Below are positions 39,907 to 50,739 of a stretch of 64,000 nucleotides of DNA, piece by piece. Each line of letters begins with the position of its first letter. The stretch's first letter is position 1. The notes under the pieces are model-generated. The model was not told where the DNA came from. It was given only the letters and a program-made list of their open reading frames with translations, and ran no database searches. This stretch comes from Plantago elongata. Lineage: Eukaryota > Streptophyta > Magnoliopsida > Lamiales > Plantaginaceae. The stretch covers positions 1 to 64,000 of the forward strand of contig JAYMSP010000210.1 of NCBI GenBank assembly GCA_036897095.1, written 5' to 3'. A program made the position numbers and the translations under genes.

Positions 39907-40545
39907 ATGGCAGCTGCAATGGTTTGTGGTAAGCGACCTTTCGACGACTATATCGGATCCGATTCCCCACCTACCTCTTACGAGCGGCCGACGACTTACA
40001 AGAAGTTCCGCCATTGTTCTCCGTCGAACACTGTTACTCCTCCTTCCAAAGAGCCTGAAGCGCAAGAAACCCTGCCAGTCGACGGAGCAGGATGGGTCGA
40101 ATTGCTCGTAAATGAGATGTCGACTGCAACGAGCATAGCGGATGCTAAATCTAAAGCCGCGAACATACTGCAGAACCTGGAGAAATTCATAAGCTCGCAC
40201 GTTGGTAATAGTAATACCGAGGCGTTGGAGAACGCTAACAAGGAGAATGCGGTGCTCAAGGAACAAATAGAGGCGGTTAATCGAGACAATCAGGTCCTCA
40301 ATCGAGCTGTAGAGGCGGTTAATCGAGACAATCAGGTCCTCAAACGAGCTGTAGCTATTCAGCACGAGCGTCAGAAGGATTACGATGACAAGATTCGGGA
40401 GGTTGAGGTGTTGAAGCCGATGGTGGGCAGATATCAGGAGGAGTTGCGAACGCTCAGGGTTAGCAACTATGGTTTATGTTTGCAGCTGCGTAATGCGGAG
40501 CAGGGGAAGCTGATTTCGGGACGTTTGAATCCTGATGTGTATTGA
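39907..40545 (+). CDS. CUE-family-derived coiled-coil protein lacking the CUE domain, intronless
   Basis: 212 residues in one uninterrupted frame. The start MAAAMVCGKRPFDD fits the family start (xxxVCGKR); an in-frame ATG at 39850 would add 19 residues and is less likely. The C-terminal two thirds match the plant ubiquitin-system CUE proteins (I recall At5g32440): PVDGAGWVELLVNEM, DAKSKAANILQNLEKFI, ENAVLKEQIEA, AIQHERQKDYDDKIREVE, RYQEELRTLRVSNYGLCLQL and SGRLNPDVY. The CUE helix bundle expected between the Pro/Ser-rich N-terminus and PVDGAGW is absent. The coiled coil contains a duplicated EAVNRDNQVL(N/K)RAV block coded by two 42-bp repeats. An intact frame, TATA box and missing introns suggest an expressed retrogene or exon-skipped derivative. 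Function unknown. Confidence 0.8.
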   Translation: MAAAMVCGKRPFDDYIGSDSPPTSYERPTTYKKFRHCSPSNTVTPPSKEPEAQETLPVDGAGWVELLVNEMSTATSIADAKSKAANILQNLEKFISSHVGNSNTEALENANKENAVLKEQIEAVNRDNQVLNRAVEAVNRDNQVLKRAVAIQHERQKDYDDKIREVEVLKPMVGRYQEELRTLRVSNYGLCLQLRNAEQGKLISGRLNPDVY

Positions 40546-41670
40546 TGAAGCTAGGTATAAGCGCAGTTCATCTGTGGCAGCTTCTGGATTCTATATTGAT
40601 CTTATTGCAGTTTATTATTATCAAGTTCTGATACTTTTTGTCGAATTGAGTCAATTGGACTTAGTTATCTTCTTATGCAAGCTATTGTAATTGAAGAAAA
40701 TATTGGTCTCATGAGTTAATATGTTTAGAAGTACGCACAAAAACCTAACAAGACTCTATCAGATCGCAAAATCCCCAATTCTATATCGAAGAACCCTAAT
40801 ACAGATTCAGGAAAACGAAAGAAAAGAGAGTATTTTTTCTCTAGTACGCTTGAAACTTTCCGTTGAAAGGACCTAAAGAAAAGGTTTTGGTTTTCCATCA
40901 GAACAAACTGAAGTTTGGACGATTGACCTTCCACTATGTTTACCAACATTTCCTGTGCAACTTAGGTGGAAGGCGAAGAAGGTTTCTTTCTGGGCCCCGA
41001 GCCACGAATCGAGGATGTATTTACACCATCTTCGATGTACATTTTTCGTATCCGAACCTCTTCCACATCTAACTAGTTAAATGGTCTATTATACGAAAAT
41101 CGTATGGGCTAGAGTTTTGCCACAATCGTGTCGAGTTGGATCCTGTTCCGGACCCACCAAAGACCTATTATTGACATTGTCAAACATGGTTTGAGTTCGG
41201 GTAAGCTCCCGACGTGACAGGGACAGATTTCAGATTCCATAAACCATTCATTAGTCCCTGGAAAACTCTGTTTCCATATGGAATTTTTCTCTCTTTTGTC
41301 CATAAGCAAACCGGGGATACGTCATCTTGTTTGCTCTTACTTTTCAGCACATAAAAGTTCGAATAGGTCCAAACCTTTTCGCTCTCAAAAGGAAAGACAC
41401 TTCATCAAAGTTCAGATGTCAGGATCAAGAAGAACCAGACGCAACTTGAATCTCAAGAGAAAGCAAAACTCTATGCTAAATTTCTATCTTTTTTTGTATG
41501 GTATTAATATATATATTGTTATTTACATGTACAAATCCCTACCAGTAAAAATCTAGCCTATAATTAATTACCTAAGAAAGAAAAGAAAAAGAACCTAAGA
41601 CTAATCATCATCTGTATGAAGGCTCAGCCCTGTATGAACTACTTAAAGAAACAAAAAACATCATAATCCT
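40546..41670. other. Intergenic spacer without recognised gene
   Basis: Holds the 3' UTRs of the CUE derivative (+) and of the metalloproteinase (-, near 41560-41670). Short frames at 40725-40949 (-), 40863-41072 (+) and 41109-41309 (-) match nothing I know and may come from decayed transposon sequence. Confidence 0.45.
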
Positions 41671-42732
41671 CTAGAAAACAAGCACCAAAAACCCAATAAC
41701 ATATATAATGACTCTCCACTTTACCAATAATCCTTCCACCGCACAACCCGAAGACGTATCGGATTCCAATCTCGCATCATACTTATAATCTGGATTCGAC
41801 CCGTATAACGCCTGGATCCCCGCCACATCATCCGGCTGTAGGTCTACTTTCTTCGTCCTCGGACTCAAACTCGGGAACATAATCGCCTCCCTCACCTTCG
41901 AGTGCCCCATCCCCAGCACATGCCCGATTTCGTGTGTCGCAACCGACTCTAAATCGATCGCTTCCTTCGACTTCTCCTCCCGGAAATTGACCGCCCACCG
42001 CTCTGATGCATCAAAATGAAACCGCCCGTTCTCCGGCGAGAACGCATGGGCCAAAATTCCCAAAACTCCATCAAACGCCTCCCCGTCTCCGTGATCACCG
42101 CTGTACCAACCTATCTTGACGTCTGCTCCGATGTAATCCTCCACCTCCGTGAAATTCACCGGAATTGCAGCTGACCACCGTTCGAACGAGCGGCGGAAAG
42201 CCTCCTGGACGGCAGAGAAGCTGACATAATCAATTCGGTTCGTAGGTGAAAAGGCGTACGTTAAGCTTGGGCGGCCCCAACGCGGGTTCCCAGAGAAGTG
42301 TTCGAATTTCCTCGTCGTTCTAATCCGAGTTCCAATCGAATCTGCTACCCCACAGCGAGGGGAGAGGATAAGCTTCATGGTGTTGGAATCGAGCTTTCCG
42401 GTCTCCGAGAGGCCAAAATTCCTCTGGTAGTTGACGATTGCACTTTCGAATTCTTTGTCGAATAAATTGGAGAAGGGCTGATTCTCCGGTGGTGTAGGGA
42501 GATAGCCGAAGCGAGAGAAGTAACGTTTGAGCTCGGCCATGCCGTCGTGAGTCGTGCCTTTTCCGGCGTCCAGGAAGCGGGCGAAGGCATGCCACGTGAC
42601 ACTTTTGGCGGGTAAATCTGTTAGTAATCGTCTGGCGGGAAATTGATGGAGAGAGAAAGTTAAGAGGAGTGAGAAGATGAAGAGAAGATGAAGATGATGA
42701 GTAGTAGTGTTGTAACGGAAAAACCGGAACAT
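41671..42732 (-). CDS. MMP: Matrix metalloproteinase (matrixin), GPI-anchored, intronless
   Basis: 353 residues in one exon, as is usual for plant MMPs. A signal peptide covers about residues 1-34 (hydrophobic LLFIFSLLLTFSL). The peptidoglycan-binding-like propeptide carries the cysteine switch PRCGVAD with Cys127. The catalytic domain from about 148 (GNPRWGRPSLTYAF) has the zinc motif HEIGHVLGMGH with His267, Glu268, His271 and His277, and the Met-turn at Met285 (AIMFPSLSP). After YGSNPDYKY there is a Ser/Gly spacer and a hydrophobic tail (about 340-353), the layout of a GPI-anchor signal; there is no hemopexin domain, as in all plant MMPs. It acts as an extracellular endopeptidase in wall or membrane remodelling; substrate unknown. 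A TATA-like TTTATAAG lies 83-90 bp upstream of the ATG. Confidence 0.95.
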   Translation of the reverse strand: MFRFFRYNTTTHHLHLLFIFSLLLTFSLHQFPARRLLTDLPAKSVTWHAFARFLDAGKGTTHDGMAELKRYFSRFGYLPTPPENQPFSNLFDKEFESAIVNYQRNFGLSETGKLDSNTMKLILSPRCGVADSIGTRIRTTRKFEHFSGNPRWGRPSLTYAFSPTNRIDYVSFSAVQEAFRRSFERWSAAIPVNFTEVEDYIGADVKIGWYSGDHGDGEAFDGVLGILAHAFSPENGRFHFDASERWAVNFREEKSKEAIDLESVATHEIGHVLGMGHSKVREAIMFPSLSPRTKKVDLQPDDVAGIQALYGSNPDYKYDARLESDTSSGCAVEGLLVKWRVIIYVIGFLVLVF

Positions 42733-42814
42733 TTTTTGGTTATCACTTATCTGTAAGAGAGAGAAATATTGTGGCGGTTAATTTAGTTAGATGATAAGAT
42801 GGCTTTGTTTGAGG

Positions 42815-42822
42815 CTTATAAA
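42815..42822 (-). promoter_or_regulatory. TATA box of the matrix metalloproteinase gene
   Basis: Reads TTTATAAG on the minus strand about 85 bases upstream of the ATG at 42732. Confidence 0.5.
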
Positions 42823-43692
42823 TGGATTTTGGTACTACTAATACTACTGCATGGAACTCTATTTATAATTATATTATATTATATTATAAATAAAGTAATA
42901 ATATCTATCCTAATAATCTAATTAGTAAATAGACTAGATTCAGAGAAAAGTATATTGTATTGATGATTATCAATTGATTGTAATTAGTAACTGTTCTTCT
43001 GAAGGATTAATTTGGATTTTTGAAAGGTTGGTGAACAAGGAAACAGAAAGATGATCGATAAAAGTTAGGAAGATTCCTTCTTTAAAATTGCTTGCTTTCG
43101 TGTGTAACGATTTATCCTAAGAAGGATCGTCGGAGATTCTTAGGTAGCCTTTGGACTCCGGTGGGTGAACCACTTACCAAGTTTCTCAACTTTTTGTTAT
43201 CCTTTTCTATCTATTCAATCTTTGAACAAGAAATTTTGTATTTTTCTGAATGAATTATGCAGTCACGTTGATTAATTACAATTTTTGATGTTGTATTAAC
43301 TATTAATAGTGTTACTCTATTCATGATTTTTGAGTGACACTTGTAAATTTGCATAGTTAACATTTTAGATTGCATGAAAATGAAATTCTTTATTTCAAAT
43401 TCATGACAATTCTCTATAAGTTAGGTTTAAAAAAAAGAAAAATAAAAAGAAGAAGAAAAGTGGGATGCATGGTGTCGTGTAAGGGATTAATTAATAAACG
43501 ATTTACATGGGTTAGCAGCCTATTATAGATTTCTTATGCTTATTATTGAGAAGAGTCAGCATAACGGTAGACTATAAAAAGCCAGTTTAGTTGAGGACTG
43601 GTTTTGTTTGTTGACCAAATTGGGGAGGATGAGAGATGCGTGCATCATTAAATTTTAGCGGACTTAATTGTGAGACTCAATAGTATTGTTAC

Positions 43693-44020
43693 GGAACAGG
43701 AAAAGTAGACAAAAGATCGAAGAGAGTTTTTCCACCTAAATAGTACCTGTCATATCCCCACTTCCCGACCTAATTCATCTTGGAGATCAAGAAAGTATAG
43801 AATGATTGAAGAAAGTTTCCCACCTATATAGTATCAACTGATCTCCCACCCCCCGTTTCGATTTCATTATGGAGATCAAGGAAGTACAGAGAATAACGAA
43901 GACAGTTTTCCCCACATAGAATGTATTAGATCTCTAGGTCCATTATGGAGCAAAAAAGTACATGGTAGATCAAAGAGAATTTTTCCGCCTAGAGATTAAC
44001 AACATATTTCTCCACCTCGC
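43693..44020. repeat. Degenerate tandem repeat, about four units of 75-90 bp
   Basis: Units share the order GGAGATCAA(G)AAAGTA, GA(A)GA(A)AGTTT(T)CC(C)CAC(C)TA, a variable block, then CATTATGGAG. Unit starts are at about 43693, 43781, 43871 and 43945. The copies diverge by 15-30 percent by eye. Confidence 0.7.
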
Positions 44021-44094
44021 CGCAAATAAATGTAGTTTTTACTAAATGAAACACAAAATATCCTTCTCACCTCTTCATTTTATAGGCAAACAAA

Positions 44095-44260
44095 AATGAC
44101 AACGAAGCGCAACTCAGTTGGTAAGACGGATCACCTCCAACCAATAGGTTAGGGGTTCGAGTCACCCTTTAGCCGTTTCAAAAAAAAAATGTTGCAGCCG
44201 CGACTTGTAACAAAGGTATAGACTGGGTTCAAGTATATGCCAGGCCGAAAATAAGCATCA
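44095..44260 (+). mobile_element. tRNA-derived SINE
   Basis: A pol III A-box-like AACTCAGTTGGTAAG (44111-44125) is followed 26 bases later by a B box GGGGTTCGAGTCACC (44151-44165), then GCCGTTTC and a short A-run. It is not a tRNA gene because no cloverleaf, anticodon arm or acceptor stem can be drawn. The same head recurs at 47458. Confidence 0.7.
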
Positions 44261-44425
44261 TTATTTCGAACAGGTTGAATTCGGGTTGGACTGGATACCC
44301 ATCAGACTAACAATTACATCTTGGTCATATAAGTTGAAAATCCGTTGACCACATAAGTTGCTACAGTAACTTGTGACAAAACCAAATAACCCCTTTATCC
44401 AATTTTTAGAAAATTGATCAAAGTT

Positions 44426-44740
44426 ACCCATTTCTTCATCTTTTCCTTGTTCTTCTTCATCTCCAATATGTTCCTTCTTCATTCTCCTTCTTCTCCAATC
44501 TGTTTCTTCTTTGTTCTTCTTCTTATCTGATATGTTTCTTTTATGTTCTTCTTCTTCAATCTATTTCTTCTTCTTCGCCGTTCTTTGTCTACTTCTGTGA
44601 TTTGGCACTTCTTTTTCGATTTGTCTCTTTTTCTCCTCCTCCACCTCCTCCTCCGCCGTTTGTTTTCACCATCTTCTCCGTTCTTCTCTTATGATCAATT
44701 TCTTCCTTCGTTCGTCTTCTTCTCCGAGATTCCCTTGCTA
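44426..44740. repeat. (TTC)-rich low-complexity tract
   Basis: About 300 bases of C and T dominated by TTCTTC, including CTCCTCCTCCACCTCCTCC. Frames through it are composition artefacts. Confidence 0.85.
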
Positions 44741-45479
44741 TACATTTGAACATGAAATTATGATCTCTGTCGAATTATAAAATCCTTGCAGTTGTGAATT
44801 TGATAGACCTTATTGTAGAATTCATGATGTTCTAGAGACTAAATTGAACTCTTAAAATTTTAAGGGTGATATTATGAATATTAGAAAGTTGAATTTGAAA
44901 ATTATGTTTTCTCCAAGGACTTTAGTTGTATAGGTTGTTTGGCTATTTCTAAAATATGATATTTTAACAGGGGTCGAAATAACTTTTACTGGTTTTAATT
45001 CGCAAAAGTCAAATCTGTGGACTTAGATGTAATTGATGTTTATCGATCAGGACTTAAATATTATTGTTTGACTAACTGGTATCTATGTATAATAAGCAAA
45101 TTTAAGAGGAGATCGTGATAATTGTTATTGATGTGATTAACTCTAAAGAAAAGGAAATTGAAAGTCTTTACATCTGAAATGTTGTTGATAGAGATGTAAG
45201 GACAATCAACGGATCACCAATTTAGCTCATGTGTATCTCTTCTACTTTATGGAACTGTAATAATCACGTCAAATACAGATTCATAGAACATCGTCAAAGA
45301 TCATGTAAAGGGACTATATCAAGCATAGATCCAAGACCCTCCTAACTGGATTCATGCATATCAAAAAAAATTCTTATTCAACAATAAATCATACAAATAT
45401 GAAGGTATAAAATAAAATTAAGCTTTATTTAACAATGAAATATCAATTACTTGATTCTAAGAAAATGATTGAATTAATT

Positions 45480-45668
45480 TCACTATATACATTTAAGATT
45501 AACAATTTTGAAATGAGAAATGAGAATTCTTTCTCTACTTTATTCACCATATCTACTACATTATTCAATCTCTTTTATATCTTATTAACATCTTATATTT
45601 TATTTCCTTTATTTGTTAAAACTTATGTTCGGACCCACATGTAAATGAAACCGAGATGGATGGAGTAT
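45480..45668. mobile_element. Stowaway-type MITE, decayed
   Basis: The right end GAGATGGATGGAGTATA is the reverse of the Stowaway TACTCCATCC-type terminus, preceded by the common GGACCCACATGTAAATGA subterminal block. The interior is AT-rich and the left end is weak or lost. Confidence 0.55.
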
Positions 45669-47457
45669 AATATTTCTAAAAGCAACACGAATGTTACAAC
45701 CCTTATTTTGACAAACTATGAGGATTCATGATATGTTCCTAAAATATAGGATAAATTATATTCCGTTTAAAAAGTATTTTTGCTATTTTTTTAAATAGGC
45801 AGTCTATTTGAAAAGTATCTTTAAAATCAGGAGTGTTGGGTGCCTCTCTCTAGAAGGAGCCTAATTAAGTGTCTGGTTAGTATTTACTCGTTGTGTGATC
45901 AAAGCTAGGACACCGAATCTTACTCTCAATCTCCATTCATGAAATAACTATTGATTGTGCACCTTAATCATTCATTTCATTTCATACCCTTCTATATCTT
46001 CAACAACATATCTTTCGATGTGAATCACAAATTTACACTAGATACATTCGCCTTTTTGTGAGTACTCTTATACCCAATTCTTACATTAAAGACGGATAAT
46101 TTTGTACTCACACTCACACCTATTGTTCGTCCCACTGACGGCCTTTTGTTCATCATCCTTGTGAACCGACATTCAACAGACTGGATTGGAGGTTGGTGGA
46201 GAGTGGCACGCTAATGATAAAGCGGCAGGTCTCTGACAAATACATATAGAGAGTGTTTTCAAAAATGGTGATGGAAATGTAAAAGGATGATGTGGCACCG
46301 GAGTTTTGAAATGGTGATGGAAATGTAAAACGAAATTGCGACACATGTCCTCATAATGTATTTTTCTTTTCTTTTTTGGTCAAAATCGCTTAAATACGGT
46401 CAATATACGTATTTTGGAGGAAAATCGGAACTCCGACTGCCACATCAACAATTTAACCGGAAAATTAACCGGAGTACATAAATTACGAGGGTGGTTGTTG
46501 TAGTGTATTAAAATTGGACAAGGCCGTTCTACCGTATTAAAAATGGAATTGTTTCATTGTCGTGTACAAAAAAAAAATTTGCCTGATAAATCACAATTTT
46601 TTTTATTTAGAAATGATTATAAATGAGAGATTTATGAACAAATTTTATTTTCTTTTAGAATTTTTTTCTACTTTATTAATACGTAAAGAGGAAATCACGG
46701 GGGACCCGTGTACATAACAATAACTAAAACAATACCAAAAGACATAGTAGATATTACAAACCAAATGAGAATTCAAAAGCAACTCACCAAACAATCAACA
46801 TCAGAACAGACTCCTAATTCAGTATTTGCAGCCAAGAGTCTGATCAATAATCAAATTCTTCCAACAATAAGATAAACTCCAACAATCTTCATGAAATTTC
46901 ATACAATTCATGAACAATTGGATGACTAAGCAATAAATTAATTACTTTATTCATCGTAAATAGTGAATTATACATCATGAAAATGTGTTGCTTGAGGTAG
47001 TACTATTTGATAAGAAATTAAAAAAAAAAACACAAAAAAAGCAATTTAACGGATTTCATGGAATAGTTTATCCTACTTCAATAAAAACTAAGTGATTAGC
47101 TAGGGATTTTAACTTGTCTATTGGGATTTTATCCTACTTCTTATTAGTATTTACGTGAGTCTTATAGGTTGAAAAAGACAAAAACAAATCAATTAAATAT
47201 AATTCATGAAATAATATTTTGTCATATTTAAAATATAATTAAGTGATTAGAAATTTTAACTAATCTCCTATTATGTAGAATTTTATCATAATTCTTATGA
47301 GCATTGTACACAATTTTATTACCAAAAAAAAAAAAAAAAGGTAAACAATTTTGGGCATAGTCGGTAAATTCATCTATGAACTAAACTGAATTCTAGCTTC
47401 ATGATTTTATTAATGTGATATTCCTAAAAAGTAGGGAACCTTCGTTATTTTAAATGT

Positions 47458-47545
47458 CAATGACAACGAAGTGTAAATCAGTTGGTAAGACGCTTCCCCT
47501 CTAATAAATAGGTCGGGGATACGAGTCACCATCAATAATACGCTT
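47458..47545 (+). mobile_element. tRNA-derived SINE, second copy
   Basis: AATGACAACGAAG and ATCAGTTGGTAAGACGC match the 44095 copy, and the B-box region reads GGGGATACGAGTCACC. A second partial head, CAGTTGGTAAGACGCTTCCC, follows at 47607, so two insertions or a duplication are involved. Confidence 0.65.
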
Positions 47546-47635
47546 TGTATTAAGCGCAAAGGGAAGCTAATACAACAAATATTGGTAAACACATTTTAAA
47601 CCATCAGTTGGTAAGACGCTTCCCCTCTAATCAAT

Positions 47636-47880
47636 CAGTTGCCTCATCGCATGGATCTTACCAGCTCTACAAACACTACTATCAATAATTTTCCTAGCTA
47701 TACTATTTGGAGTACCAGGGCTAATATTAAAATAGAACGTATTCCTAACAATCCAAATCTCATAAATAGTCTCCGTGAATGCAAGTTTGAGAAGCTTTGC
47801 ACGTCATCCTTTGCCCGCGTTCAACAAATAATCTCTAAGCTCTGTCTCCCAATCTCGTGGTGTACGTAGGATTTTCATTC
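47636..47880 (-). mobile_element. LINE fragment, C-terminal reverse-transcriptase zinc-binding region
   Basis: The minus strand reads LLKLAFTETIYEIWIVRN and continues through ARKIIDSSVCRAGKI, which is the zf-RVT end of plant L1-type LINEs (consensus KLAFTETIYxIWxERN). One stop lies a few codons upstream and the frame shifts further upstream, so it is a short dead 3' part. A partial SINE head abuts it at 47607-47640. Confidence 0.7.
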
Positions 47881-48969
47881 ACTCCAGGACAAACCTTCCA
47901 GATTGAGGACGAAAAGGAGGGAAATGCATTTCTTTGGCTTGGAAAATAGAAAAAGTAAAAGAAATTCTCTCATTCAATCTAATTTCAAGTGCTATACAAA
48001 TCGAAAACAATAAAAAACTGCTCCTAAATATATATATATATAGATAATTAATTTATCTTCAACAATCTGTTATGATCAGCTCTATATTTAAAAATATATA
48101 AGACAATTAAAGTTTGCAAGTTTAAAAGTCGACGAAGATGATGCTCAACTGAGAGTGACATGGTTGATACTAGTCTTTTCTTTGCTTTTGGGAATGAGTT
48201 TAAGAACTTATTTGTTGGCCATCACAATTCACAGACACGCAATATCGTCAATATGTATATAAAAATTAACAAGCAATCCACACAAATAATATTGGATGCA
48301 TTTGGATTAGAATTTGCTACTGGACCGGTCTTATTCGAAAATGATATACTATGAAGTATGAATAAATATTCATATATAAAATCTTGCTCTTACCAAAAGT
48401 TCATTAACGACTGCACGAGGGCTACATGGCACGGCGGACTTAGGACTTAGGAGGGGACTAGGGCAGTGTTCGTCGTCTGTAATATCGAAACTAATTTTAT
48501 TTATTTATTTATAATATTTTCGAATTCCGATTACTTAAGAGTTCTCCTTATGAATTATATAATATATAGTTTTTGCATATCAAACTTTTAAATTCTGAAT
48601 TAGTCTAATATGATAGTGAAAACATAACACTGCAACTTGAGCTCGAGGAAAACTGAATATGTTGCTAAACATGATTGCTTTCCGTTTTAAATAATTGATT
48701 TTGGTTCATTGATTTAACACTAAGGGACAGATTATATAGAATTTGAGTGTATTTTTCAATTGAAATTGAATTCTTTTTACAAAATGTTCAATTTAAATAG
48801 GGAGAAGTCCACTTCCACGGTATAAGGAACCGGGCCTAGATGTTCATGGAGGGAAATGCAACTTTGATGACATAGAGGTGAAAAAAGCACGTACTACAAG
48901 TCAGCAAGTAGTACATATTGAAGTCTTTACAAAATTTAATAATCTACATGCTTAGCAAATAAAGCAAGT

Positions 48970-49044
48970 TACTGGCCAGTAGCACACTAAATTCATTTAC
49001 AATGATTAATACTAGTAGCTCCAACAGTGAGTTACTGGCCAGTA
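48970..49044. repeat. Twice-repeated 12-bp palindrome
   Basis: TACTGGCCAGTA occurs at 48970-48981 and 49033-49044, each with AGT before it. No gene is near enough to assign it as an operator. Confidence 0.85.
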
Positions 49045-49112
49045 AACAATCACGAACCGGCCATTTTTTAATGATTAATTATGTCACTAGCAACTTTTTA
49101 AGCATCTGGCTA

Positions 49113-49168
49113 CCTAGCTAGCTACTAATGACATGACCGATGACTTCATCGGTCGGTCTAGCTAACTA
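49113..49168. repeat. Imperfect inverted repeat with perfect 9-bp core stem
   Basis: GACCGATGA, two bases, then TCATCGGTC, flanked outside by CTAGCTAGCTA on the left and TCTAGCTAACTAG on the right. It could extrude a stem of over 20 bases. Confidence 0.75.
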
Positions 49169-49326
49169 GTTCTTCCTTTCTATCTCTACAATAGATTCCT
49201 CGTTTACTTTCTTCACCATCAAACTAATGGAGCGTGCGTGAGCGTGAAAGATCGAATATCGTTTAACTAAAAATATAAAATAAAATGAATAAATATAAAA
49301 AATGAATTATTAAAGTGAATAATTAA

Positions 49327-49566
49327 GTACTACTCCCACGTTGCAACTTTATCATCTTGTATTCTATTTTAATCCGTCCAAATTTCATCTTATCATACAT
49401 TAATGAAAATTTTCTACTAATTTTTTCACTACTTTATCAACCAACTATTCTACTTTATTCACTATTTTTATATACTTTAACAACTTATATACTACTTTAT
49501 TCAATTTTCTCTTCATATTTGTGTCCGGTCCCACAGAAAGATGAACTCGAGACGAAAGAAGTATTA
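49327..49566. mobile_element. Stowaway-like MITE
   Basis: The left end TACTACTCCCACGTT and the right end CTCGAGACGAAAGAAGTATTA are approximate inverted copies of the Stowaway terminus, with the subterminal GGTCCCACAG block. The interior is AT-rich. TA target duplication is plausible at both ends. Confidence 0.5.
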
Positions 49567-50346
49567 TCTAGCTAGACAACTTTTCAGATAGTAAATAAAC
49601 ACTTACCATTTCAGAATTTACGTTGAACAACAAATATTGAACTGTCTCCTAAAAACTTATTTATATTGAACGACAAACGTCAACACTCACATGAAATAGA
49701 GTAAACAATGCATTTTCTTTTATGTTTTAATATTTCATTTATTACAATTGACCTTAGAAACCTCGAAGTCTTAATTTATCAAATTTTATCTTCTTCTTGA
49801 ACACCAAAAAAAAAATAAAAAAATTGACCGATTTAGAGTTTTCATCTATTGAATTTTATCAATACGATTTGTCTTCAACACTTGTACTATTTGTATTTAT
49901 ACACACTTACTTTACAGCTATTATAGATTACGTTTATTTCTTTCCGTTCAAGTCACTTCTTTTTTTTTCAAGTTTCTTTTAATTTTGTTTGAGGAACTTA
50001 TGTATATAAAGCATGTACCGTGTAATGCATAAGCTTTTACGAGTCTGAGTATTGTGAAATGTGACTAGAGTTCAATCGAGCCAAGTCCCAAGCTCGACCT
50101 GTTATCTGAACGAGTAAAAGAAGGGGTTCAATCTCGAGTTAAAATAAAAGTTTTAACGATTCATTTTTATGAAAAAATTAAAAAATATAATTTTATTAAA
50201 ATAATATTTTTAATGAAGTTTATCGAGCTGAGCCGAATTCGATTCGATGCCGAAACGACTATGAATTCGAGTTCGAAATAGGTTATACCCATAAACCCTT
50301 TCCTGCAAGTCCAGAATCCGATCGCCTTACATACTTTCCGTTAACA

Positions 50347-50704
50347 ATGGCGTCGAAATGCAGCCGGATTTTCAGAGTTTCAGTTTCAAACCTGAAATTT
50401 ACCATTGCCAAGCCCACGCATTCTGTACCTGCCAGACCTGCTACGACGTCGTTTGCAAAATCCCCAGTAAAACCCACTCGGTTCTTCCTCTCAAGGTAAT
50501 TCTAAATTCACATCTCAATGTACTGCTTACTTGAGATTTTCGTCAATTAATTGTGGATTTTGGGCGTTTAGATCACCGGTGGAGCTGCGGGCGGTTGCAT
50601 CGATGCTGCCGCTGCACAACGCCGTGGCGACGGCGAGGCTGATTTCATGCTTGAGCTTAGATTCTCCGAGTTGTAGAGCTCTTTCGCAAGGTGATGATGG
50701 CTGA
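50347..50704 (+). CDS. NFD6: NUCLEAR FUSION DEFECTIVE 6-like small organellar protein
   Basis: Exon 1 at 50347-50495 (MASKCSRIFRVSVSN, Arg/Ser-rich like an organelle presequence) joins exon 2 starting at 50572 to give FFLSRSPVELRAVASMLPLHNAVATARL and SCLSLDSPSCRALSQ. This is the conserved block of plant NFD6-like proteins (SPxELxxxxSLLPLHSAVAxARL). If read through, exon 2 ends GDDG and stops at 50704, giving 93 residues. If the GTGATG at 50691 is used as a donor, a further 3' exon downstream ends the protein, as in other NFD6 genes with alternative 3' ends. In Arabidopsis NFD6 is an organelle-targeted protein needed for polar nuclear fusion. The true 3' end is not resolved here. Confidence 0.82.
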
Positions 50705-50739
50705 CCATTCTCCACTCTAGTGTTTTTTCTCAATTGATA

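Larger units (their letters stand above)
42823..50346. other. Repeat-rich gene-poor interval
   Basis: No convincing host gene seen over 7.5 kb on either strand; open frames are short and AT-driven. The recognisable contents are listed separately: minisatellite-like repeats, two SINE copies, Stowaway-type MITEs, a LINE fragment and small palindromes. 46160-46560 holds two near-identical GGTGATGGAAATGTAAAA blocks and may be part of a further non-autonomous element. 46590-47340 is AT-rich and ends in a run of 16 A. Confidence 0.6.

Noticed and set aside
41109-41309. 66-codon minus-strand frame (EICPCHVGSLPELKP)
   Set aside because: Unrecognised, isolated and short; likely decayed repeat sequence.
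44101-44165. tRNA gene suggested by A and B boxes
   Set aside because: No acceptor stem or anticodon arm can be formed, and the sequence repeats at 47458 with a SINE-like tail.
44261-44482. 73-codon minus-strand frame, acidic start
   Set aside because: The start runs into the TTC-rich tract, whose complement always yields Glu/Lys-rich frames; no known family.
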